This document shows positions 41,106-50,370 of a DNA stretch of 64,000 nucleotides, one piece after another (the first letter of the stretch is position 1; each line of letters begins with the position of its first letter). A model generated the notes under the pieces. The model did no database searches and was not told where the DNA came from. It saw only the letters and a program-made list of their open reading frames with translations. Both the position numbers and the translations under genes were made by a program. This DNA comes from JBBDYD01 sp040901865 (GTDB taxonomy: Bacteria; Bacteroidota; Ignavibacteria; UBA10030): NCBI GenBank assembly GCA_040901865.1, contig JBBDYD010000191.1:3569-67568 (forward strand). Reading direction: 5' to 3'.

Positions 41106-43931
41106 TCACAGGTCAACTCGCACGCCGAGGCGCATTTGCCGGGGTGTTCCCCAGTTTCCGGGAGTTCCGAGGCGGTATCGATATCCATCCACCGCTTCCT
41201 GTCCCTCTGCGGCCGCGTACGCCTGGCCGTCCGTTGTTCTGAAATATCCGTCATCATCCGGCAGGCCGGTTTGATTGTAGACAAACGTGACGTTCTTCGC
41301 GTTGGTCAGATTCAGCATCCACAGGTAGATATTCAGATTCGTGGTGCCAAAGGTGAAGGTTTTGTCGATCTTCAGATCGAGCTGGAAGTTCCAGGGCGAG
41401 TACGATTGATTCATCGCCGCTACCGGTTGTTCCCAGCCGGGTCCAAAAAGAATCGTTGTGGCACGTGCAGGGGTGTAGGGTCGCCCGCTTCCAAAGGTCA
41501 ACAACAGATTTGCACCAACCTGCTCGAGGGGCTTCATATCAAACATGGTTGGCCCGTCTCCGACTTCTGTACGGAAGTCGAAGTTGATGCTGCCGGTATG
41601 TCGCTGATCGAAATCCAGGGGCGACACGTAGGTCGGAAAGTTCGTTCCGAGCCATGCGATATTAAAGTTCGTATTTGCGGCGGAACCCGTTCCCGAGGCA
41701 TATTGCAGTGTGTAGTTGACCGTTGCAGAGACCCGGTTGGTGCGGCGAAGCGCGAACGCCAGGGTGAGTCCCTTGACCGTCCCGAAGTCACCGTTGGTGA
41801 ATTGAGCATACGACACCGGAGTTGCAAACACCGTGCGAAGCTGAACGAGATCGCTGATGTCTTTGTAGTAGGTCGTAATGTCAAGACTCGCGTTCTGCCC
41901 GAGCTGCTGACTGAACCCGATCTCATATGTGATTGTCTTCTCGGGTTTCAGACTTGGATTTCCTACCGTCACGAAGTTTCCGGCGGTCAGTTGCTGTACT
42001 AACTGCGTGGTGCTGGTATAGAGCCTGTTCAACTCGACATGCTGAATAAAATGCCCGTACTGCGCATGGAAGACCGTTTGATCTGTGACGGGGAAGGAGA
42101 AACCGAACCTGGGGCTGATGGTGGTGCTTGCTTCACCTGCCTCATAGTTGTCTTCCGCAATTGTCTGGTAGTTTCCTGCCGAGACTATGCGAATATTGGT
42201 CGGATCCTTCAAACGATCCACGTTAGCGTTGATGTAATCCCACCGCAATCCGATGTTCAGAACGAGGTCCGGGAGCTCGATCTTGTCCTGGGCATAGATG
42301 GCAGCGATGATGGGATGAGGTGCGCTGTTACGACTGCCGTCGTCAAGGAACGTTTTGCGTCCTTTGGCAACACCATCCACCGCCATACCGATATTGTCGG
42401 TGTAAGCATTCCGGAGGAGCTCCTCGCGGGTGAATGTCGGACTGGTGGATTGAACCTGTGCGAACCGCGCGGTGGAGGTCGTCCAGTACCGAATCGTGTT
42501 GTATCGATATTCGCCGCCGACCTTCAGGAGATTCGTCTGGTCAAACTGATGGGTGAAATCGACCTTTGCACTGAGGTAGGAAGACCGATTGTAGGTGTAA
42601 CCGAAATTGACGAATCCCGGCCCGGCAAAAAGATTGTGAAACAGATTTGCAGGGTTGCGGCCTGGTCCGCTGAGGACAGGATTCTTTGTAGTATCTCCAT
42701 ACGATTCTATGTCGTCGAACCATATGGGATCACCCTGTTCCGTTTCGGTCTGAAACCAGCTCGCCATGACACTGTAGAATGTGGAGGCACCCAGCGTGTG
42801 TGTTGCCTTGCCGTAATAGGCATGGGTCGCGCGCTCACGCTCTTGATTCCGGTCGGCATTGTAAACGGAGTTATACTGGCTGAAGACGCGATCATTCAGG
42901 AAATTGGTGAACCCGCCTACTCTGATGTTCATGGGTTTGTAATCCCAAATGAGGTTGGAATTCAACGTAAATTCTTTGGAAGTATTATCGGGGAGATAAT
43001 ACTTCCGCCCTACTGTTGGGCTTCCATCAAGTGCATAGGTGTACTCAGACCCGATGTGGAATCGCAGCGATTGACCGGCAAAAGGAATTGGTCCGCCTGC
43101 GGAAACGTGGAACGTCGATGTTCCGTACGAACGGAAACCATTCGGTCCCTGCAACCCATCTTTGATGCGCTGCATTGGGTTGGATGACGCTTCCCGGTGG
43201 TAGAACATCTCGTCCGAGATCACGCCCAGCGAAAGAGTATACTTGGCGGTTCCGCCTTTGGTGGTAGCGCTGACGAGACCCGCATTGGCAAACCCGTACT
43301 CGGCGCTGAATCCGCCTGCCTGGTAGGTCACCTCTTCGATGGATTCATTGACCACCGCTCCTGCGTTGGCGCTGTTGAACTGATTGTTCACGATCATGCC
43401 GTCAATAAAATAGGCCACTTCGTCGGATCGGCCGCCGCGGACATACAGACTGTTGCCAAGTTTCACGATTCCCGGCTGAAGAGCAATAACGTCCAGGTAA
43501 CCGCGGGTCGGAATGTTCTTTATGTCTTCCGCACGCACGGTCATGATGGCGTTGGTCGCGTTCTTATTGACGAGAGGCCTGTCGGCAACGATCTCGATCT
43601 CGGGAACCGCGATGACTTCACTCGCAAGCGGGACGTTGAGTTCCGTCGTCAATTCCGAAGTAACAATGAGGTTGCTGATATTCACCGTCTGGTAACCGAT
43701 GAAACTCACGCGCAGCGTATAACTTCCGGGCCGCACGTTCAGAATGAAATAATTCCCGTCAATGTCTGTGGCGGATCCTAACGTCGTCCCCACGATAATG
43801 ACATTGGCGCCGATGAGAGCTTCACCGGACTGGGAATCTGTGACCTTGCCTGCGATCTTTCCCGACCCCTGCGCAAGCGCAAGCGAGGTGCAGAGAATGG
43901 CAAGAGAAAGAATGGAAAGGAAACGGTTCAT
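41106..43931 (-). CDS. TonB-dependent receptor with carboxypeptidase-regulatory-like domain
   Basis: A 941-residue outer-membrane receptor. Signal MNRFLSILSLAILCTSLALAQ is followed by a CarboxypepD_reg-like domain (GKVTDSQSGEALIGANVIIVG to GSYTLRVSFIGYQTV). The plug has ALQPGIVKLGNSLYVRGGRSDE and FIDGMIVNNQF, and the rest is the barrel, ending in MRLGVRVDL. ATG 43931 has an AGGAAGG site at good spacing; a start 105 bases upstream would give a non-signal N-terminus. The SusC-like layout, the downstream T9SS cargo and the PorV-like gene make a three-gene surface uptake or secretion cassette. Confidence 0.92.
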   Translation of the reverse strand: MNRFLSILSLAILCTSLALAQGSGKIAGKVTDSQSGEALIGANVIIVGTTLGSATDIDGNYFILNVRPGSYTLRVSFIGYQTVNISNLIVTSELTTELNVPLASEVIAVPEIEIVADRPLVNKNATNAIMTVRAEDIKNIPTRGYLDVIALQPGIVKLGNSLYVRGGRSDEVAYFIDGMIVNNQFNSANAGAVVNESIEEVTYQAGGFSAEYGFANAGLVSATTKGGTAKYTLSLGVISDEMFYHREASSNPMQRIKDGLQGPNGFRSYGTSTFHVSAGGPIPFAGQSLRFHIGSEYTYALDGSPTVGRKYYLPDNTSKEFTLNSNLIWDYKPMNIRVGGFTNFLNDRVFSQYNSVYNADRNQERERATHAYYGKATHTLGASTFYSVMASWFQTETEQGDPIWFDDIESYGDTTKNPVLSGPGRNPANLFHNLFAGPGFVNFGYTYNRSSYLSAKVDFTHQFDQTNLLKVGGEYRYNTIRYWTTSTARFAQVQSTSPTFTREELLRNAYTDNIGMAVDGVAKGRKTFLDDGSRNSAPHPIIAAIYAQDKIELPDLVLNIGLRWDYINANVDRLKDPTNIRIVSAGNYQTIAEDNYEAGEASTTISPRFGFSFPVTDQTVFHAQYGHFIQHVELNRLYTSTTQLVQQLTAGNFVTVGNPSLKPEKTITYEIGFSQQLGQNASLDITTYYKDISDLVQLRTVFATPVSYAQFTNGDFGTVKGLTLAFALRRTNRVSATVNYTLQYASGTGSAANTNFNIAWLGTNFPTYVSPLDFDQRHTGSINFDFRTEVGDGPTMFDMKPLEQVGANLLLTFGSGRPYTPARATTILFGPGWEQPVAAMNQSYSPWNFQLDLKIDKTFTFGTTNLNIYLWMLNLTNAKNVTFVYNQTGLPDDDGYFRTTDGQAYAAAEGQEAVDGYRYRLGTPGNWGTPRQMRLGVRVDL

Positions 43932-44725
43932 GGTGATATCCTTCCTGGGTGATGAGAAACAAATAAATTCGTTGACATTGTACCTGTCCTGCCGTTTGTC
44001 CGTATCGGAAAGCAGAAAAACAGGAATCATTTGCAATGATTGATGAAAGAAGGATGATGCGCGCTTGTCGTAACAACATCCGTACCCTTCGCTGATTGTT
44101 GAAAGGGCGGATTTTCAATGGAAATCGACTCCGCAAAAAATCGGATTGTAAGTTTCGAGAATGGCCGCATGAACATTTCTTTTCATAATTTAATACCGCC
44201 TCCTGTTTTCGCATTCCAATTTGTGACGAGGCACAGTTGAGTGTGATGAACGGAGCGAGTCAGCAAAGATTCTCGGAATGGTTACATTCATTGTGTAGAA
44301 AAAATGAATAGTTCTGCACCTTATCCCGTGACAAATGGTTAAATACGCAACGCGTAAAGAACTTCTCAAGTTTGATAAAGACTGTCCCGTGGAATTCCCT
44401 CCTAATTTGATGTACCTTTCAAAATTGGACAACCATCGTGACCCCCTCCTTGGAGGCTTCCGCAAAACCAGCGAGGTGATCATGTGGAAACGTAATCAGG
44501 TAGTCATGTGGGTTGAGGTTGAGTCTCTCGACTATTCGATGATCTACAATCAGTGATTCCATGGTTATTTTCTTACTATTCACCACGCCTTTCATCTGTC
44601 CAGTCTTTACTTTTCGGGAAGATTTGTCTATGCTCAGGAGAGGCGATGATTTTTTGAACAGCCTGCCGCAACTGAACCCCGAAACATCCGTAAACTCATT
44701 GTCTATTTTTTTCAGAGGAGATTGT
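43932..44725. other. Long intergenic region between the T9SS cassette and the second M16 pair
   Basis: Nearly 800 bp separate two divergent operons, so both promoters should lie here. The region is A/T-richer than its flanks. It contains one small plus-strand reading frame (44335-44556, listed separately) and no clear TTG-N19-TAnnTTTG promoter, terminator or structured RNA that I can recognise. Confidence 0.5.
44335..44556 (+). CDS. Possible small hypothetical protein
   Basis: A 73-residue frame beginning MVKYATRKELLKFDKDCPVE and ending in a Trp/Val-rich stretch (IMWKRNQVVMWVEVESLDY). There is no ribosome-binding site, no family I know and no partner gene. The codons look ordinary, but the position in a long divergent spacer means it could equally be non-coding. 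Confidence 0.25.
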   Translation: MVKYATRKELLKFDKDCPVEFPPNLMYLSKLDNHRDPLLGGFRKTSEVIMWKRNQVVMWVEVESLDYSMIYNQ

Positions 44726-46087
44726 ATGAAACGACTTTTGCTGGTCCTTTTCCTTCCCCTGGCGCTTCTCCGGGCTCAGGAAGTGAGTTTGAGCGTTCCG
44801 TACGAAAGAATGGAACTCCGAAACGGTCTGAATGTTATTTTGCACGAAGACCATACAATCCCGAGGGTTTCTGTGAACATGTGGTATCATGTGGGTTCTG
44901 GTCATGAGAAACCCGGAAGAACCGGGTTCGCTCACTTATTTGAACATATCATGTTTGAAGGATCGGGAAACGTGCCGGAAGGGATGTTTGATGTGTGGCT
45001 CGAAGCGGCAGGAGGTGACAACAACGGATCGACAAACGGGGATCGGACAAACTACTATGAAAACATGCCCGGGAATGCTCTTGAGCTCGCCCTCTTCCTC
45101 GAATCAGACAGGATGGGGTACCTCCTGGATGCCATGTCGCCCCAAAAAGTCGACGGTCAACGAGATGTCGTAAAGAACGAACGCCGGCAACGGTATGAAA
45201 ATCAACCGTACGGAATGGTGTGGATTGTTATGGCACAAAACATCTATCCCAAAGACCATCCGTATTCGTGGCCAACCATCGGATCGATGGCAGACTTGTC
45301 GGCTGCCAGTTATGAAGACGTGGTGGAATTTTTCAAGAAGTATTATGTGCCAAACAACACAAGCATGGTGATTGCCGGCGATATCAACGTGGAACAGACC
45401 AAGAAATTGGTAACGAAATGGTTTGATGAGATTCCGGCGGGAAAACCAAATGAGCCGATTGATCCCCCGGCCTCTTCGATAACGTCGGAAAAACGTCTCA
45501 TGATGGAAGACCGCGTTCAACTTCCACGGTTCTACATGTCCTGGCTGACACCACCCTTGCTTACACCCGGCGATGCTGAAATGGACATTCTTGCAAACAT
45601 CCTGGCCGGCGGCAAGAATTCGAGACTCCATAAAAGATTGGTCTATGATTTACAGATTGCGCAGGATGTTTCGGCATTTCAATCCTCCGCTTCACTTTCT
45701 TCGTCCTTCTGGGTCATCGCCACTGCCAGGGCTGGTCATACTCTCGCGGAGCTGGAGACAGTCATCCAGGAGGAAATCAATCGTTTGAAGGTCGATGGGC
45801 CGACAGACCGGGAGGTACAGAGGGCAATAAACCAGTTTGAAGCAGCCTTTCTCGATGGCCTCGAAACCTCGGCCGGCAAGGCCGATCAATTGAACAACTA
45901 TTTTGTCAGAACGGGAAACCCGGACTATTTCAACGAGGATCTTGCCCGCTATAAAGCTGTCCGGCGAAACGATGTTCAGGCGATGGCACGGTCGTTCCTG
46001 CCCGACGGCGCGCGCGTGGTCCTGAGTATTGTCCCGCAGGGGAAAAAGGATCTTTCAGCCGCGGCGAGTATGGAGGTGAAACCATGA
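44726..46087 (+). CDS. M16 family zinc peptidase, catalytic member (second pair)
   Basis: A 453-residue secreted pitrilysin-fold peptidase. Signal MKRLLLVLFLPLALLRAQ; zinc motif H70-L-F-E73-H74 in RTGFAHLFEHIMFEGS; third ligand region VKNERRQRYENQPYG. AGAGGAG precedes ATG 44726; the same frame extends 165 bases upstream, but only into sequence with no signal or site. It parallels the gene at 19558 and is followed, with a 4-bp ATGA overlap, by a zinc-motif-less partner. Confidence 0.92.
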   Translation: MKRLLLVLFLPLALLRAQEVSLSVPYERMELRNGLNVILHEDHTIPRVSVNMWYHVGSGHEKPGRTGFAHLFEHIMFEGSGNVPEGMFDVWLEAAGGDNNGSTNGDRTNYYENMPGNALELALFLESDRMGYLLDAMSPQKVDGQRDVVKNERRQRYENQPYGMVWIVMAQNIYPKDHPYSWPTIGSMADLSAASYEDVVEFFKKYYVPNNTSMVIAGDINVEQTKKLVTKWFDEIPAGKPNEPIDPPASSITSEKRLMMEDRVQLPRFYMSWLTPPLLTPGDAEMDILANILAGGKNSRLHKRLVYDLQIAQDVSAFQSSASLSSSFWVIATARAGHTLAELETVIQEEINRLKVDGPTDREVQRAINQFEAAFLDGLETSAGKADQLNNYFVRTGNPDYFNEDLARYKAVRRNDVQAMARSFLPDGARVVLSIVPQGKKDLSAAASMEVKP

Positions 46088-47571
46088 ATCAGTCAATACA
46101 GTGGAAGAAGAAAAAGGATTGCGGGATGATCAAGAGAATGGTAAACCTCGTGGTTCTATTGTTGATAATGAGCGGAGGAGCGGTCGGCCAAAAGCCCGAC
46201 CGGACTTCTCCGCCGTCGCTGGGGAATCCGGGTACGCTGAGCTTACCTGCAATTCAGAAATTCAAGCTCTCAAACGGTCTTCCCGTCGTGCTGATGGAGA
46301 AACGGGGGGTTCCTGTCGTGCAGATCAATGTACTCGTGAAAACCGGCTCTGCAATGGAGCCAACGGACAAGTCCGGAGTTGCAAGCATGACGGCGGCCAT
46401 GCTCGACGAAGGTGCGGGTACGCACTCTGCGTTGGAATTGGCTGACGCGATTGATTTCCTCGGCGCCAGGATTACCACGAGCTCCGGTCAACACACGAGC
46501 GCCATAGCCCTGCATACACCGGTGTCCAAGCTCGACGCGGCCCTTGCTCTGATGGGCGATATCGCCATACGGCCGACATTTCCCGCTGAAGAACTTGACC
46601 GTTTGCGGAAAGAGCGGATGACGACCCTGGTGCAATGGCACGACCAGCCGGGGACCATCGCATCAGTTGCCTTTAGCCAGACACTCTATGGTTCCCGACA
46701 TCCCTATGGTGTACCTTCGATCGGAAACGAACAATCGCTTCGGGCAATGAAAGCGACGGATCTCAAGCGTTTCCATGAAGCAAATTACAACCCCAACAAT
46801 GTCACGCTTATTGTGGTTGGAGATGTCCGGAAATCGGATATTCTGAAGAAGCTCGAATCAGTGTTCGGCGTATGGAAGGGAAGAACCACCGGTTCGGTGA
46901 ATTGGCCCGACGCAGCCCAGGTGGAGCGAAGGATCATCTATCTTATCGATAAACCGGACGCAGCGCAATCCGAAATCCGCATTGGACGAATCGGCGTTTC
47001 GCGCATGACCGAAGATTATTTTCCGCTTGTCGTCATGAACACGATTCTCGGCGGATCGTTTACATCGAGGTTGAACCAAAACCTGCGCGAAACCCATGGA
47101 TACTCTTACGGGGCCGGGTCCTTTTTTGACATGCGCCCCCTCCCGGGACCGTTCATGGCATATTCTGCCGTACAGACAAACGTGACGGACAGCGCATTGG
47201 CGGAGTTCTTCAAGGAATTTAGGAACATGCAGAAATCATTGCCGGATGAGGAATTCGAAAAGGCGAAGAACTATATCGCCCTTGGTTATCCGGACAATTT
47301 CGAATCAGTAAGTCAGATCGCGGGGATGCTTGCGGAGATGATCACGTTTAATCTTCCGGACAACTATTTTAACACATACGTGAACAAGGTCCTTGCAGTC
47401 AAAAAAGCGGATGTTGAGCGCGTGGCTCGGGAGTACGTTTTGCAGGATAAAATGGCAGTGATTGTGGTGGGAGACAGAGCGGTGATAGAAAAGGGAATAC
47501 GGGGACTGAACCTCGGAACGGTGCAAGTGAGATCGATTGAAGACATTCTTGGAAAACCACCGAAGTTGTAG
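46084..47571 (+). CDS. M16 family peptidase-like protein, non-catalytic partner (second pair)
   Basis: A 495-residue pitrilysin-fold protein. The zinc motif position reads VASMTAAMLDEGAGT, so it is catalytically silent. The Arg/Tyr region NLRETHGYSYGAGSFFD is kept. ATG 46084 overlaps the previous stop; ATG 46126, with an AAGGA upstream, would give a more standard signal peptide and is a real alternative. It ends 2 bp from the stop of ychF on the opposite strand. Confidence 0.9.
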   Translation: MNQSIQWKKKKDCGMIKRMVNLVVLLLIMSGGAVGQKPDRTSPPSLGNPGTLSLPAIQKFKLSNGLPVVLMEKRGVPVVQINVLVKTGSAMEPTDKSGVASMTAAMLDEGAGTHSALELADAIDFLGARITTSSGQHTSAIALHTPVSKLDAALALMGDIAIRPTFPAEELDRLRKERMTTLVQWHDQPGTIASVAFSQTLYGSRHPYGVPSIGNEQSLRAMKATDLKRFHEANYNPNNVTLIVVGDVRKSDILKKLESVFGVWKGRTTGSVNWPDAAQVERRIIYLIDKPDAAQSEIRIGRIGVSRMTEDYFPLVVMNTILGGSFTSRLNQNLRETHGYSYGAGSFFDMRPLPGPFMAYSAVQTNVTDSALAEFFKEFRNMQKSLPDEEFEKAKNYIALGYPDNFESVSQIAGMLAEMITFNLPDNYFNTYVNKVLAVKKADVERVAREYVLQDKMAVIVVGDRAVIEKGIRGLNLGTVQVRSIEDILGKPPKL

Positions 47572-47573
47572 GC

Positions 47574-48671
47574 CTAGACGTTGAATCTGAAGAACACGAT
47601 GTCACCATCCTGAAGGAGGTACTCGCGCCCCTCGACCCTCATAAGCCCGTTTTCTTTCACGGCGGATTCGGATCCAAGTCGGTCGAGGTCTGCAAACCGG
47701 ATGATTTCGGCTCGGATGAATCCCTGCTCGAAATCCGAATGGATGACGCCAGCCGCCTGCGGTGCCGCTGTTCCGCGCTCCAAGGTCCAGGCATGAACCT
47801 CCTTGGGACCTGCAGTAAAGAACGTTATGAGTCGAAGCAGATCATAGCCCTCCCGAATGACCTGGTTCAAACCGGACTCTTTGAGCCCCAACCCCTCCAA
47901 AAAATGACTCCGCTCTCCTTCTGGAAGCTCCGCCACTTCTGCTTCGACAGCCGCTGAAACCACGGCGACCTTTGCTCCCTCCTTTGCGGCAATTTCCCGG
48001 ACTTGGTCGATATAGGGATTGGAGATCAGCAGATCTTTTTCATGGACATTGCAGACGTACATGACGGGTTTACGAGTGAGGAGATGGAGATCCCGCATCC
48101 AGAGCGTCTCTTCTTCGTTCTGAACAGGAAGGTACCTCGCCAGTCTTCCCGTGGAAAGATGAGTGCGGACTTTCGAAAAAAAATCCGCCTCCTGTTTCGT
48201 TTTCTTATCACCGCTTTTTGCCCGCTTCTCCGCGTCTGAGAACTTCTTTTCAACCGTTTCAAGATCCTTGAGGATCAATTCCGTTTCGATGACTTCGATG
48301 TCCCGTTGGGGATTCACACTGCCATCCACATGGACGACATTCGGATCGTCAAAGCATCGCACCACGTGAGCAATGGCATCGACGTTTCGGATGTGGGAAA
48401 GAAACTGGTTGCCGAGACCTTCGCCCTTGCTGGCCCCTTTCACGAGTCCGGCGATATCAAGAAACTCAATGGTGGTTGGTACAATCTTCCCCGGCTTGAA
48501 GATATCGACAAGCCGACTAACTCGGTTGTCGGGAACCGTTACAACCCCAACATTGGGATCAATTGTGCAAAACGGGTAATTCGCAGCCTCGGCACCGGCG
48601 GCAGTGATTGCATTGAAAAGAGTGGATTTTCCCACATTCGGCAATCCAACAATTCCACAAGTAAATCCCAT
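47574..48671 (-). CDS. ychF: Ribosome-binding ATPase YchF (OLA1 family)
   Basis: An Obg-family P-loop NTPase of 365 residues that prefers ATP and binds the 70S ribosome. P-loop GLPNVGKST, switch/G3 region FLDIAGLVKGASKGEGLGN, and a coiled insertion (residues ~130-170, EKKFSDAEKRAKSGDKKTKQ). A C-terminal TGS domain contains HAWTLERGTAAPQAAGVIHSD and ends in the usual DGDIVFFRFNV. Length is standard. It is a single gene convergent with the M16 pair. Confidence 0.95.
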   Translation of the reverse strand: MGFTCGIVGLPNVGKSTLFNAITAAGAEAANYPFCTIDPNVGVVTVPDNRVSRLVDIFKPGKIVPTTIEFLDIAGLVKGASKGEGLGNQFLSHIRNVDAIAHVVRCFDDPNVVHVDGSVNPQRDIEVIETELILKDLETVEKKFSDAEKRAKSGDKKTKQEADFFSKVRTHLSTGRLARYLPVQNEEETLWMRDLHLLTRKPVMYVCNVHEKDLLISNPYIDQVREIAAKEGAKVAVVSAAVEAEVAELPEGERSHFLEGLGLKESGLNQVIREGYDLLRLITFFTAGPKEVHAWTLERGTAAPQAAGVIHSDFEQGFIRAEIIRFADLDRLGSESAVKENGLMRVEGREYLLQDGDIVFFRFNV

Positions 48672-48805
48672 ATTTTAAAGGCTCTTATGTCGGTTGTTAA
48701 AGAAGTATTTTGAAAGACATGCTGTAAGTTACTAAAAATTGTGCTATTTTCTAAAAGTCATCAAAATAGTCGAAAACAGGTTGTGACACTGCTCATGTGA
48801 ACAAC

Positions 48806-48835
48806 TTGCGAATTAGTTTTCTGCGATTATATTTG
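48806..48835 (+). promoter_or_regulatory. Bacteroidota-type promoter for the 48885 gene
   Basis: TTG at 48806-48808 and TATATTTG at 48828-48835 are 19 bp apart, a full match to the -33 TTG / -7 TAnnTTTG pattern of the Bacteroidota primary sigma factor. Transcription would start near 48841-48844, leaving a leader of about 40 bases before ATG 48885. Confidence 0.7.
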
Positions 48836-48884
48836 TGTGTTCATGTAAATCCAATGAATTCACCAACATCCTGAAAGGATACTT

Positions 48885-50261
48885 ATGAAACAACTCTTTA
48901 GTGTTCTCTTGATCGTTCTGGTCATCGGAATGGCGGAAGCTCAGGAGAAGCCAAAGGCGGTCAGTGGAGGTCTTGGTCGGACAACGGCCCTTGGCGGAAG
49001 TCCTTATAATCCGTATGTCCAGGATTACACCGATGTTTTCACCAATCCTGCCTATGCGGCATGGAACAAGGATCTTCTCTTTGGAGAGCTTGGAAACAGC
49101 TTTGCAAACCAGTATGTCGCACCGGGTCAATATGCTGCCTATATACTGGGTTTGGGAAATTTGGCTCTCGGTGTAGCCATCGGGAAGCGCGAAGGCCCCA
49201 TGTTTGCGGAAAACGCGTATGGTACGGGGATATTTGCCTGGTCGGACTATATGATCCCTTCCATTAATGCAAATACTCCCGTGGCAACTGGTGAGCCGCT
49301 TGCGCCCGTTCAGGTCTTTGGTGCATTCAAAGCAGGGTCGCTCACGATTGGTGCGGGACTCTACAGGTCGTGGTGGAGTTTTCTCGATGATGGGACCGGT
49401 TCGATGGGTGCTTTGCAAAAATTGGAGATTTCGAACAACCAGACAGGATTCAAGGGCGGCATTCTCCTTGAGCTCACCCCAAGCGTTCTTGTCGATGCAG
49501 GCGTTCTCTTTCGCATCAATTCTTCTTCTGGCGATTTCACTGATGGAAATGCGGGAGCCAATCCAACGGCACAGGCCTACAGTGCAACGGGAACGGAGAT
49601 CGGTGTCAACGGAAGGATCTTCATGAAGTTTTCCGACAAACTGACCCTGGTCCCACAGGTTCGGTTTGCGACGTTTGGATATCAACCGGAACTGAAGGAT
49701 AATACGACTCCGGCCCCCCCAACCCCGGTGAATAATAAGCCGAACGATTACGGTCGCACGGAATTCGAAGTCGGCATTGGTGCTAATTCATCGTTTGACG
49801 GCGGATGGGTCACGGTGGGTGTTGCGGTTCAAAGCATCTCGCTTTCGAACGATGTTACTACACAGCCGGGTGGTGCGGGGACTCCTTTGCAGACGACAAA
49901 AAGCACCATGAGTTGGTTCGATCTGCCGAAGTTCAACGTCGGTGCGGAATTTGACCTGCTTTCGTGGATGAAAGGCCGGCTTGGATATTTTAAGCGTCTT
50001 TCCTCGATGAGCACAACGACTGAACCACCGTCTCCGGGCCAGAAAACAGAAACCAGCACGTCGCAGGAACCCGGCTATATTCCCTCCCTGGGTTTCTCCG
50101 GTGCTCAACAGCAGGTTTCCTTGGGTCTGGGCATCATACTCAACAGAATTTCCATTGATGGATATGTTGGTGAACGCGTTCTGGCAGCAGGTACATGGCT
50201 TCTGAGCGGCCGCGCGCAGGATATTTTTGGCGTGCTATCGATCAGCGTAAAGTTCAACTGA
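48885..50261 (+). CDS. Secreted outer-membrane beta-barrel-like protein, unknown function
   Basis: A 458-residue exported protein (signal ending GMAEAQEK). The start of the mature chain (GGLGRTTALGGSPYNPY...VFTNPAYAAWNKD) is reminiscent of the PorV/FadL-like GxxxAxGG-NPA theme. The rest alternates strand-like segments with Gly/aromatic turns and ends in a barrel-type strand (FGVLSISVKFN). I cannot name a family. It is a single gene with its own promoter and a strong terminator. Confidence 0.8.
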   Translation: MKQLFSVLLIVLVIGMAEAQEKPKAVSGGLGRTTALGGSPYNPYVQDYTDVFTNPAYAAWNKDLLFGELGNSFANQYVAPGQYAAYILGLGNLALGVAIGKREGPMFAENAYGTGIFAWSDYMIPSINANTPVATGEPLAPVQVFGAFKAGSLTIGAGLYRSWWSFLDDGTGSMGALQKLEISNNQTGFKGGILLELTPSVLVDAGVLFRINSSSGDFTDGNAGANPTAQAYSATGTEIGVNGRIFMKFSDKLTLVPQVRFATFGYQPELKDNTTPAPPTPVNNKPNDYGRTEFEVGIGANSSFDGGWVTVGVAVQSISLSNDVTTQPGGAGTPLQTTKSTMSWFDLPKFNVGAEFDLLSWMKGRLGYFKRLSSMSTTTEPPSPGQKTETSTSQEPGYIPSLGFSGAQQQVSLGLGIILNRISIDGYVGERVLAAGTWLLSGRAQDIFGVLSISVKFN

Positions 50262-50287
50262 TTTTCCGGTTTTTCCGGAGTCAAAGG

Positions 50288-50315
50288 CGCCCCGAGCAAT
50301 CGGGGCGTTTTTTTT
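50288..50315 (+). terminator. Intrinsic terminator after the 48885 gene
   Basis: CGCCCCGA (50288-50295) pairs with TCGGGGCG (50300-50307) around a GCAA tetraloop and is followed by eight T (50308-50315). It insulates the arginine operon from upstream transcription. Confidence 0.92.
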
Positions 50316-50336
50316 GTCCCTCCACAAAATACTCCT

Positions 50337-50370
50337 TGCATATTTATGCACATAAATGCATATTTATGCA
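50337..50370 (+). promoter_or_regulatory. Tandem ARG-box-like operators at the argC start
   Basis: The sequence TGCATATTTATGCA, a 6+6 bp palindrome with a TT centre, occurs twice (50337-50350 and 50357-50370) with centres 20 bp apart. ArgR hexamers bind paired A/T-rich palindromes with about 21-bp centre spacing in other bacteria. The second box touches the probable argC ATG (50370). An argR gene lies within the same operon, so autogenous repression by arginine is likely. Confidence 0.75.

Noticed and set aside
41136..42002. Plus-strand open frame of 288 codons in the receptor 3' half
   Set aside because: Antisense to the barrel of the TonB receptor with no domain or start signal.
42039..43187. 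Plus-strand open frame of 382 codons opposite the TonB receptor
   Set aside because: Antisense shadow of the barrel domain; no signal, no domain and no ribosome-binding site.
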